Source of the DNA: Thalassotalea atypica
GTDB taxonomy: Bacteria > Pseudomonadota > Gammaproteobacteria > Enterobacterales > Alteromonadaceae
Direction of reading: 5' to 3'
Length of the DNA stretch: 64,000 nucleotides
NCBI RefSeq assembly: GCF_030295975.1
Contig: NZ_AP027364.1
Coordinates: 2,542,001 to 2,606,000, forward strand
Under the pieces are notes generated by a model, which was not told the origin of the DNA, ran no database searches, and was given only the letters and a program-made list of their open reading frames with translations. Positions 1-6,724 of this stretch are shown one piece after another. Position numbers and translations under genes: made by a program. Each line of letters begins with the position of its first letter. Positions within the stretch are counted from its first letter, which is position 1.

Positions 1-72
1 GATACATCACTTATTCTCATTCTTATATTAAATCTACCAGCATCTATACTTAGTAAACTATATTCATCTTGA

Positions 73-100
73 TTTGAACTTACAGTATGATTTTAAACCA
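73..100 (+). promoter_or_regulatory. Putative TetR operator, copy 1
   Basis: TTTGAAC at 73-79, AGTAT at 84-88 and ACCA at 97-100 match two other copies at 210-237 and 4670-4697 with identical spacing. All 16 fixed positions agree in the three copies. They lie only upstream of the tandem-TetR gene and the facing operon, which suggests a binding site for that regulator. Function is inferred. Confidence 0.55.
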
Positions 101-209
101 TTCAAGTATTAAATGATTTTATTAAAGAATTAATCTCACAATTTTAGTTAGTAAAAACGAGGTAGGCTGACTTTCATTGATGTTTTTAAATGAAAGGTTT
201 ACAATCAAC

Positions 210-237
210 TTTGAACTCTTAGTATAATTATAGACCA
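210..237 (+). promoter_or_regulatory. Putative TetR operator, copy 2, overlapping a -10 element
   Basis: TTTGAAC at 210-216, AGTAT at 221-225 and ACCA at 234-237. The AGTAT part overlaps a TATAAT hexamer (223-228), so a protein bound here would block the probable promoter of the regulator gene. This implies autoregulation. The site ends 86 bp before the ATG at 324. Confidence 0.6.
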
Positions 238-323
238 AAGAAATTATCGGTTCTTACTGAGTATATCCAGCGAATAGATAATGCTCTTTGGTTAAAACTG
301 CCATCTGATAAGCATCTAAAGAA

Positions 324-1598
324 ATGACTCAAACTTTTGTTAAGAATAAAATCAGCTCTCCTTTTAGTAAGACCCATCAACACGATCAAAAATACAAAAC
401 AATTTTGTCTGCGGCTTCTGAACTTTTTAATATTCACGGCACTCGTGGCACAACGCTGTCTCAAATTGCGGAAAAATTAAAATTAACTAAAACGAGCCTG
501 TATTATTACGTAAAAACAAAAGAAGAATTAACCTATCAGTGTTATTTAAATACCTGTGTTGAAATGCAAAACATGGTTGAGAAAGCAATGGCTACTGAGG
601 GGTCAGCACTCGATAAATTGGTAGCGCTGTTTAGACTTAACTTTGATTGTTGGAATAGCATTATTAAAGGTGAAAGAGGACATTTAGCGGGCTTAACTGA
701 AATAGCTTCACTTTCTTTAAAGCATAGAGAAGATATTTCACAGTATTATCACCACTTCGTTATCACTATACGAGATTTAATAAAAGAGGGAATCACAGAC
801 GGCAGCATGCAAGCTAAGTCGCCGGGTAAAACGGCTAATGCTATTTGGGGTAATATCTTTTGGCTCCCTGTATGGCTTTTTGCCGTTGAAGAAGATAAAA
901 GAGAATCCTCTTACAAACAGCTATTAAGTATTATCAAATACGGCATTAAAAATACCAAGACACTCTTTGAATTTAAACCCATTTCATTTAATGAATACAA
1001 TATTGCACCCGCTGGTTTTGATCGCAATGAGCAACGTAAGAAAAAGCAAGAAGCCTTTTTAAAAGTCGGCTCTAGCTTTTTTAATCATAAAGGATTTAAA
1101 GGCACATCACTTGATGAATTAGCACAATCTCTTGGCGTCACCAAAGGTGCTTTCTATTACCATATTAAAAATAAAGAAGATTTGCTCATCAAGTGTCTCA
1201 ACAGAACGTTTACGATAGAGAGTAACGAACTCGCACTTGCTAAATCACTTGATATACCAGGAATAGATAAACTCGCTTTTTCTGCAAGAAAAATGTTTGC
1301 TATTCAACTCTCAGACGAAGGCCCTTTAGTTCGATACGGTACAATATGGTCATTACCTATTGAAAAACGTCAAGAAATGGAAGTGACTGCGAGTAAATTG
1401 CGAGACTCATTTGGTGAATTAATACAGTTTGGTATCGAAGACGGTAGCATTAGAGCCACCGACTTATTAGTAGCCGAAAACGTTATTGCCGGTGCGGTTG
1501 AGTCAATTCCAGATATGGCAATATCGGCGGAAAACACCGATATTCCTTCTGCCTCTGTCGAGTTCTTTGATATCTTTTTTAACGGTATCGCTAAATAG
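324..1598 (+). CDS. TetR/AcrR-family regulator with two TetR domains in tandem
   Basis: The 424-residue protein is twice the usual TetR length and carries two full TetR-type helix-turn-helix regions. One is near residues 26-75 (motif TKTSLYYYVKTKEEL) and one near 240-292 (motif TKGAFYYHIKNKEDL). Each is followed by its own all-helical ligand-binding-like segment, so this is a head-to-tail fusion rather than a regulator with an accessory domain. It probably represses the convergent operon at 1607-4649 and itself, because the same 28-bp pattern lies upstream of both. Only 8 bp separate its stop from the stop of the facing thioesterase gene, and I see no terminator between them. The ligand is unknown. 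An acyl-CoA or semialdehyde-related compound is a guess from the neighbours. Confidence 0.85.
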   Translation: MTQTFVKNKISSPFSKTHQHDQKYKTILSAASELFNIHGTRGTTLSQIAEKLKLTKTSLYYYVKTKEELTYQCYLNTCVEMQNMVEKAMATEGSALDKLVALFRLNFDCWNSIIKGERGHLAGLTEIASLSLKHREDISQYYHHFVITIRDLIKEGITDGSMQAKSPGKTANAIWGNIFWLPVWLFAVEEDKRESSYKQLLSIIKYGIKNTKTLFEFKPISFNEYNIAPAGFDRNEQRKKKQEAFLKVGSSFFNHKGFKGTSLDELAQSLGVTKGAFYYHIKNKEDLLIKCLNRTFTIESNELALAKSLDIPGIDKLAFSARKMFAIQLSDEGPLVRYGTIWSLPIEKRQEMEVTASKLRDSFGELIQFGIEDGSIRATDLLVAENVIAGAVESIPDMAISAENTDIPSASVEFFDIFFNGIAK

Positions 1599-1606
1599 TT
1601 TTTTAC

Positions 1607-2044
1607 TTATTGTCTTATTAATGCTTGCTGCAATACAGTGAGCATTTGACCTACTATCTTAACAGGCTTTTTAGTCTTCCTATCAACAAATACATGGGTC
1701 ATAGTGCCATAAGCACATGCATCTCCTTGTCCTTCTTTAAAGATTGCCACACCATATTCAACTGAACTATTGCCGATCCTATTAACACGAAAAGCGCCTT
1801 CTATTTTTTCAGGAAATGCAACACTAGAAAAATAACTACAGTCTGATTTAACGATATACCCGATGTGTGGACTCGTTTGAATATTCAAGCCCCCCTGTTC
1901 AATTAAATAGTTATTTACGATGGTGTCAAAATATGAATAGTAAGTGACGTTGTTAACATGGCCATAAACATCATTATCCATCCAACGTGTCGACAATGGC
2001 TTTATCGTGTGAAAACACGCTCTAGTTAAAGGTTGTGTAGACAC
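1607..2044 (-). CDS. Acyl-CoA thioesterase of the 4HBT hot-dog family
   Basis: A 145-residue single hot-dog-fold protein. The N-terminal stretch with D23, D25 and YGHVNN (27-32) is the active-site helix signature of 4-hydroxybenzoyl-CoA thioesterase/YbgC-like enzymes, which hydrolyse acyl-CoA to free acid and CoA. The start is GTG at 2044. It overlaps the TAG stop of the upstream alcohol dehydrogenase gene (TAGTG), with GGAG about 9 bases before, so translation is probably coupled. It is the last gene of the three-gene operon that begins at 4649. Substrate cannot be read from sequence. In this setting it could release a CoA-bound hydroxy acid or relieve CoA trapping. Confidence 0.8.
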   Translation of the reverse strand: MSTQPLTRACFHTIKPLSTRWMDNDVYGHVNNVTYYSYFDTIVNNYLIEQGGLNIQTSPHIGYIVKSDCSYFSSVAFPEKIEGAFRVNRIGNSSVEYGVAIFKEGQGDACAYGTMTHVFVDRKTKKPVKIVGQMLTVLQQALIRQ

Positions 2045-3207
2045 TATAATTCTCCATACGCTGAATAATAAATATTCAGAGCGTCTTGATAAGTAAGTTC
2101 ACGTGGGTTATTAACAAGAAGCCTCTGTTGTAACATTGCATCTTTTGCCAACATAGGCAGCTGCTCAGGCTTTATGTTCATTTCTTTCAACGTTGTAGGC
2201 AGCAACAAGTCTTTAATCAATTGCTCAATTGCACTAATAAAATCTTTGGCAATATTTTCATCTGCTTGGTTTGTATCAGCTTCCGGATTAATAAGAGGCG
2301 CTAACTCACTATAAAGCATCGCACAACTGTGGAGATTAAATCGCATAACATGCGGTAATACTAAGGAATTACTTAAACCATGAGAGATATGAAAGTGACC
2401 GCCTAAAGGGTATGCCAATGCATGCACCGCAGCAACAGGAGCGTTGGCAAATGCCTGTCCTGCTATGCAAGCACCTAACAACATATTTTGCCTAGCGACA
2501 AGGTTGTTACCATCTATACAAGCAGTTTCAATATTGTTTGAAAGTAACCTTAACGCCTCTTTGGCGAGCATATCTGAATAAGGGTTTTTCTGTATTTTAG
2601 ACGTGTAAGCTTCGATGGCGTGTACCATAGCGTCAATGCCTGTAGCTGCCGTAATATGGGACGGTAAACCTGTAGTTAGCTGTGCATCTAACAAAGCAAT
2701 ATCTGGAAGTAATATTGGCGAGACGATACCTGCTTTGGTTGTTTCGCCCGTGGTCACGATAGCAATCGGCGTAACTTCTGAGCCAGTTCCTGCTGTAGTC
2801 GGTATTAAAATCAAAGGTAATCTATCACTGTTGACTTGCCCTACGCCATACATGTCACTCAGCTTTTGCTTTCCTTTTGCTAAAACAGCGACGAGTTTAG
2901 CGGTATCCATCGAGCTACCGCCACCAAAACCGATAACACCATCTATTTGCGCCAACTCTGCTTTACTCGAAGCAGATAAAATAACGCTTTCAAGGGGGTC
3001 AGCAACCACATCATCAAATACTGTAAATGCAATTTTATTATCAATTAAGCTTTCTAATTGAGCTAATAGACCACAGTTAACAATTCCTTGATCAGTTACG
3101 ATTAACGGGTTGGCTATATTGAGTGATTCACAGAATGTACAAATATTAGCTAAGCAACCGACTTCGCTAATGATGCTTTTTGTAGTATTAAATTCGAAGC
3201 CACTCAT
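2044..3207 (-). CDS. Iron-containing (group III) alcohol dehydrogenase
   Basis: A 387-residue NAD(P)-dependent dehydrogenase of the FucO/4-hydroxybutyrate dehydrogenase family. The nucleotide-binding GGGSSMD motif lies at about 95-101. The four metal ligands are recognisable as D192, H196, H262 and H276, in the contexts IDAMVHAIEAY and GGHFHISHG. The ATG at 3207 is preferred over an in-frame upstream start at 3228, because GGGAGG lies 9 bases before it and it follows the preceding stop codon by only 2 bases. With the adjacent succinate-semialdehyde dehydrogenase, it would plausibly oxidise 4-hydroxybutyrate to succinate semialdehyde. Other primary alcohols or the reverse reduction cannot be excluded. 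Confidence 0.85.
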   Translation of the reverse strand: MSGFEFNTTKSIISEVGCLANICTFCESLNIANPLIVTDQGIVNCGLLAQLESLIDNKIAFTVFDDVVADPLESVILSASSKAELAQIDGVIGFGGGSSMDTAKLVAVLAKGKQKLSDMYGVGQVNSDRLPLILIPTTAGTGSEVTPIAIVTTGETTKAGIVSPILLPDIALLDAQLTTGLPSHITAATGIDAMVHAIEAYTSKIQKNPYSDMLAKEALRLLSNNIETACIDGNNLVARQNMLLGACIAGQAFANAPVAAVHALAYPLGGHFHISHGLSNSLVLPHVMRFNLHSCAMLYSELAPLINPEADTNQADENIAKDFISAIEQLIKDLLLPTTLKEMNIKPEQLPMLAKDAMLQQRLLVNNPRELTYQDALNIYYSAYGEL

Positions 3208-3209
3208 GA

Positions 3210-4649
3210 TCACATGCCTCCCATGCATAAATATTTAATATCTAAATAATCATCCAGACCATATTTAGAGCCTTCACGACCATTGCCAGATTGCTTCATA
3301 CCACCAAAAGGCGCTGCAGCATTAGATATTATGCCTTCGTTTATACCTACCATACCAAAATCTAATCCTTCAGATACTCGCCATACACGTCCAATATCGC
3401 GACTATAAAAGTAAGCAGCAAGCCCATACTCTGTATCATTTGCAAGCGCGATAGCTTCTTCTTCTGTTTTAAAGGACAAAATAGGTGCAACAGGTCCAAA
3501 TATCTCATTTACTGCAATCGGCATATCATTGGTAACACCAGCCAATACTGTTGCAGGGTAAAACGTACTCCCTTGAGTTAATTTAGCACCAGATAAGGCG
3601 GTAGCGCCTTGTTTAATCGATTGTTGAACGAGTTCGTTTACAAAATTAACCGCACTATTTGAAATCATAGGGCCTATATCTGTAGATTCGTTCATGCCGT
3701 CCCCGATTTTTAAAACATTAACAGCTTCAACAAACTTGGTAGTAAATTCTTCAAGTACCGATTCTTGAACTAAAATTCTATTCGTACACACACAAGTTTG
3801 CCCTGCATTTCTAAATTTAGAGGTAATAGCCCCTTGAACGGCAGCATCGATATCTGCATCTTCAAAAATAATAAATGGAGCATTACCGCCAAGCTCCATT
3901 GATACTTTTTTAACGCCTGATGCACACTGTTTAATAAGCGACTTACCTACTTCGGTAGAACCAGTAAATGTAAATTTATCAACATCAGCATGAGTAGTTA
4001 ATACCTCTCCAACTCCTCGAGAGTTACTACTTACAACGACATTAAAAACACCAGCGGGTATCCCCGCCTGTTCAGCAAGTTCAGCTAAAGCAAGCGCAGA
4101 TAGAGGTGTTAAGCTCGCAGGACGCACTACAAAAGTGCACCCAGCAGCCAAAGCAGCTGCAGCTTTACGTGCTATCATGGCATTAGGGAAGTTCCACGGC
4201 GTTATAGCAGTGACAACACCTACTGGCTGTTTAATAACAATTATGCGCTTATCTAGGCTAGGTGGTGCAATAACATCACCATAAATACGTTTACCTTCCT
4301 CAGCAAACCATTCAATATAAGATGCGCCATAATTTATTTCTCCTCGCGCTTCTTGTATTGGTTTTCCCTGCTCTAATGTTAATATTTGAGCGAGTTTTTC
4401 ATTGTTTTGGCAAATTAATTCAAACCACCTTTTTAGTATCTTTGCTCGTTGATTAACCGAAAAGTTAGACCAACCTTTCAAAGCAGATTTAGCACCTTCA
4501 ATAGCTTGAATTGCATCGGCTATGTTTGCATCTGAAATAGAAGCAATAATTTCATCATTTAAAGGGTTAACAACAGAGAAAGTTTTGCTACTTTTTTTCC
4601 ATTCACCATTAATGTATGAACTCGTTTTTATCTGCGAAAGGTTCAGCAT
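3210..4649 (-). CDS. gabD: NAD(P)-dependent succinate-semialdehyde dehydrogenase (GabD-like)
   Basis: A 479-residue aldehyde dehydrogenase that aligns by eye with E. coli GabD over its whole length. It has TPWNFP, the FTGSTEVGK cofactor loop, ELGGNAPF with the general base Glu, FRNAGQTCVC with the catalytic Cys, and a GabD-like end (SKYGLDDYLDIKYLC). It should oxidise succinate semialdehyde to succinate, feeding the TCA cycle. The lysine of the GabD VLKPA motif, which contacts the cofactor, is arginine here (VVRPA). The ATG at 4649 is chosen over the upstream in-frame TTG at 4661. It is the first gene of the operon, with a copy of the putative TetR operator 21 bp upstream. The exact semialdehyde used is inferred. 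Confidence 0.85.
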   Translation of the reverse strand: MLNLSQIKTSSYINGEWKKSSKTFSVVNPLNDEIIASISDANIADAIQAIEGAKSALKGWSNFSVNQRAKILKRWFELICQNNEKLAQILTLEQGKPIQEARGEINYGASYIEWFAEEGKRIYGDVIAPPSLDKRIIVIKQPVGVVTAITPWNFPNAMIARKAAAALAAGCTFVVRPASLTPLSALALAELAEQAGIPAGVFNVVVSSNSRGVGEVLTTHADVDKFTFTGSTEVGKSLIKQCASGVKKVSMELGGNAPFIIFEDADIDAAVQGAITSKFRNAGQTCVCTNRILVQESVLEEFTTKFVEAVNVLKIGDGMNESTDIGPMISNSAVNFVNELVQQSIKQGATALSGAKLTQGSTFYPATVLAGVTNDMPIAVNEIFGPVAPILSFKTEEEAIALANDTEYGLAAYFYSRDIGRVWRVSEGLDFGMVGINEGIISNAAAPFGGMKQSGNGREGSKYGLDDYLDIKYLCMGGM

Positions 4650-4669
4650 CACAATTCTCAATCAACCGA

Positions 4670-4697
4670 TTTGAACGTATAGTATGTTAAAGTACCA
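4670..4697 (+). promoter_or_regulatory. Putative TetR operator, copy 3, upstream of the gabD-like operon
   Basis: TTTGAAC at 4670-4676, AGTAT at 4681-4685 and ACCA at 4694-4697, with the same spacing as copies 1 and 2. It lies 21 bp before the ATG of the minus-strand operon, a position where bound protein would block RNA polymerase. I do not see a clear -35/-10 pair for the operon. Confidence 0.55.
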
Positions 4698-4774
4698 AAA
4701 AGAATCTCTCATGTGAATAGCAAGCTAACATCTGATTTGAGAAATATATTTAATACACTCAGTGCATTTATTAA

Positions 4775-5080
4775 CTATGCCACTTCACATATATCTTTAT
4801 TATCCTGATACATGCATATTTCAAAAGTTGTTCTTGTGTTATCTCTGTCGGCGCACACAGTTATACAATCTGCCTGATAATCATCATAGTTATTTATACA
4901 GTTTTTCTGATAGTCACTGTCATTATCACGGATCACCGCCGTCCTAATATTCAACAACTTAGAAACTTCCATATATCGTTTAAAGCTAGTACCACCAACT
5001 GAGATTATATGCACTCCATCCTCGCTTGGTGGATGACCTTTAGTTCTCTCGTATAAGCACTCCATCAGAATACATATCAC
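4775..5080 (-). pseudogene. Fragment of an OLD-family ATP-dependent endonuclease (TOPRIM region)
   Basis: The roughly 100 codons read like the TOPRIM part of OLD/overcoming-lysogenization-defect nucleases. A segment resembling the ILIE...GVHIISVGGTSFKRY portion is followed by the AVIRDNDSDYQ metal-binding Asp motif and a TTFEICMYQDNKDIC stretch. The family's N-terminal ABC-type ATPase is missing: a TGA stop directly precedes the first codon of this frame. The C-terminus is also missing, with a TAG after ICEVA. No good start codon or ribosome binding site is present. It is probably a relic of a defence or phage-related gene. Homology is by eye, so other TOPRIM proteins remain possible. Confidence 0.55.
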
Positions 5081-5142
5081 TCAAAAAGGTGAAGTGGGTA
5101 AACGAGGAGAGTCTATTCGAATTGATCTATTTAGAGGCTCTG

Positions 5143-5729
5143 ATGATGGACATAAATAAGCTCATTCAGTCAATAAATAGAGCAAAGAAAATTCGCAGAG
5201 CCCTTCCCTATCATCAACAAGAAATAAGCGGAATTAATGTTAATGACAAAGAGCTTCCTCAGGTTTTGAAAACAATTAAATTACTCTTCAAGCAGTTTAA
5301 ATTAAATAAATTCGATATCAAAATTAGCCATTGGGGAGAAGTGATATTGATTGAGCCCTATAGGCAAATAAAAGTTGTTTTATCTGTCGGTTATTTTGAG
5401 CAAGACCATAGAGTGCATTCAGCAAGAAAACGCTAGAAAACTGTGATTATTTCAATGCTAATGAGCTCAATTTTAATAGCAGGAAATTACAGATAAGAAT
5501 TAAGGCAGCTAGAGCTTATACCAAATGGCGGGAATATGATTTTTATGAAGTTGAAAAAGGAAAAATTTTAGCCGAAAGCATTTCAGAAAAAATCATTGAA
5601 ATAACTTCATCACTTGTTTCTACAACAAGGTTTGATCCTTACAAAAGTTTTGGTCAAATAACCATTGAAGATGTATTAGCTATTGCAAGGTATGATTCAA
5701 CTTCTGATGAAATTAAGAAAACGCACTAA
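5143..5729 (+). pseudogene. Frameshifted hypothetical gene of unknown function
   Basis: The first part reads from ATG at 5143 (or 5146; GAGG at 5134-5137 is a fair ribosome binding site) to a TAG at 5434-5436. The continuation is open in the frame reached by a -1 shift, from about 5412 to TAA at 5727-5729, and has no start codon of its own. Joining them near the A run at 5427-5430 gives a protein of roughly 195 residues, lysine-rich and soluble-looking, with no motif I recognise. One lost base in the A run explains the break; a sequencing error or ribosomal frameshifting would look the same. It is next to the OLD-nuclease relic and is probably accessory DNA. Confidence 0.5.
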
Positions 5730-6055
5730 AAGTAGTCCTCAAGTTTATATGACCATTACAATCACAAAAATTAGTCATAAAATGTAGTCACTCACATTTG
5801 ATATTACAGCTTATATGAGTAAATTTTGACTTTATGTGACAGATCAAGTTAAGACTTATTCACATAAACTGATACGTCTACTGATGCTAATCTAAAGAGC
5901 ATATTATAGTGCCCCAAATAGCTTCCATGTATAAATAGTCCATTGAGTTCAACTTCTGCTATTCGCTAAAGTGGCATATCAAATACATTATATTGAGGGT
6001 TGGTGGAGTCATAATTACCAACCAATTACCAACCAATTACCAACCAAACAAAAAA
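5730..6055. other. Gene-free stretch between decayed genes and the tRNA-Leu terminator
   Basis: No credible reading frame or RNA gene is visible. It contains a 9-bp inverted repeat, TTTATGTGA at 5831-5839 and TCACATAAA at 5860-5868, separated by 20 bases. It also holds the 11-bp tandem repeat at 6013-6045. Confidence 0.5.
6013..6045. repeat. Three perfect tandem copies of an 11-bp unit
   Basis: AATTACCAACC is repeated exactly at 6013-6023, 6024-6034 and 6035-6045. It lies 10 bp before the tRNA-Leu terminator hairpin. Function is unknown; replication slippage is the simple explanation. Confidence 0.9.
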
Positions 6056-6080
6056 GGCTCGTTTCATTATGAAACGAGCC
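6050..6080 (-). terminator. Rho-independent terminator after tRNA-Leu
   Basis: GGCTCGTTTCA (6056-6066) pairs perfectly with TGAAACGAGCC (6070-6080) around a 3-nt loop. Read on the minus strand it is followed by six T. It ends the secG-tRNA-Leu transcription unit. Confidence 0.9.
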
Positions 6081-6106
6081 TTTAGTATCTATTTATATAA
6101 GTTTAG

Positions 6107-6191
6107 TGGTGCGGATGGGGGGACTTGAACCCCCACGACCTAAGTCACCAGCCCCTCAAGCTGACGCGTCTACCAATTCCGCCACATCCGC
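6107..6191 (-). tRNA. tRNA-Leu (anticodon GAG)
   Basis: The 85-nt sequence folds as a class II tRNA. The acceptor strand GCGGATG pairs with the 3' CATCCGC before ACCA. The D-arm has GGTAGACGC, the anticodon loop TTGAGGG gives anticodon GAG (reads CUC/CUU), and the T-arm has GGTTCAAGTCC. The CCA end is encoded. Its position downstream of secG matches leuU in E. coli. In many gammaproteobacteria tRNA-fMet and rimP-nusA-infB follow, but here they do not. Confidence 0.95.
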
Positions 6192-6268
6192 GCAATACTA
6201 AACTCATACTGATTGTTTTTGTAAGTTATCTTGCTCATTTTGAGGAAAATAAGCAAACTTAATTTTTA

Positions 6269-6318
6269 GGGACGCAACCCCATCAAGGTAGCGCGTCTAC
6301 CAATTCCGCCATATCTGC
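6269..6318 (-). pseudogene. Truncated tRNA-Leu pseudogene (5' half)
   Basis: On the minus strand the first ~37 nt, starting GCAGATATGGCGGAATTGG, reproduce the acceptor 5' strand and D-arm of a tRNA-Leu. They are nearly identical to the intact gene 78 bp downstream. The anticodon arm is damaged (TTGATGG in place of TTGAGGN) and no variable arm, T-arm or 3' acceptor strand follows. It is a remnant of a second tRNA-Leu copy between secG and the intact tRNA. Confidence 0.8.
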
Positions 6319-6341
6319 AGGTAAACTTTTATAAAAATGCC

Positions 6342-6722
6342 CTAGTTTGGAATATCACTTTCCGTGTTGTCATCCGACGCGGGAACATCTTCATTGTTTT
6401 CTTTAGGCTCTGCACTTGCTGGCACGTCACCTGGAATTTGTTGCTCAACGGGAGCAGATAAATCATTCCATTCATCTGATGCTTTAGTACGCTGTGCCGT
6501 CATATTACCTAACACTAGGCTTAATGCGAAAAATGCAACGGCTAACCATGTCGTTGCTCTTGTAAGGAAATTACCTGAGCCACCAGAGCCAAAAATCGTT
6601 GCTGAAGATCCAGCGCCAAAAGATGCACCCATATCAGCACCTTTACCTTGTTGAATTAACACAAGGCCGATCAAGCTCAACGCTACGATCAAGTATATAA
6701 CAATCAAAATTTCGTACATCAT
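6342..6722 (-). CDS. secG: Protein translocase subunit SecG
   Basis: A 126-residue inner-membrane subunit of the SecYEG channel that assists SecA-driven protein export. Two transmembrane helices are visible at about 4-22 and 51-71, joined by the typical Gly-rich loop (QQGKGADMGASFGAGSSATIFG). The acidic, Pro-rich tail from about residue 85 is variable in the family. Two adjacent ATG codons (6722 and 6719) are possible starts. It follows tpiA by 2 bp, so the two are probably co-transcribed, continuing into the tRNA-Leu. Confidence 0.95.
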   Translation of the reverse strand: MMYEILIVIYLIVALSLIGLVLIQQGKGADMGASFGAGSSATIFGSGGSGNFLTRATTWLAVAFFALSLVLGNMTAQRTKASDEWNDLSAPVEQQIPGDVPASAEPKENNEDVPASDDNTESDIPN

Positions 6723-6724
6723 AA

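Larger units (their letters stand above)
1..323. other. Gene-free upstream region of the tandem TetR gene
   Basis: This AT-rich stretch has no convincing reading frame on either strand. It contains two copies of the pattern TTTGAAC-N4-AGTAT-N8-ACCA (73-100 and 210-237), listed separately. A possible promoter for the downstream regulator is TTTACA at 198-203 and TATAAT at 223-228. The spacer is 19 bp, which is long, and the -10 lies inside the second copy. The first copy may serve a divergent gene beyond the left edge of the window. Confidence 0.5.

Noticed and set aside
2615-3061. Plus-strand open frame opposite the alcohol dehydrogenase gene
   Set aside because: Antisense shadow of a gene with clear metal-binding motifs; Ser/Pro/Ala-rich translation without recognisable features.
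4762-4947. Plus-strand 61-codon frame in the decayed region
   Set aside because: It is antisense to the OLD-like fragment, with Tyr/His-rich low-complexity translation and no ribosome binding site.
5831-5868. CRP binding site
   Set aside because: The half-sites resemble TGTGA/TCACA but are 20 bp apart rather than 6, so CRP binding is not supported.
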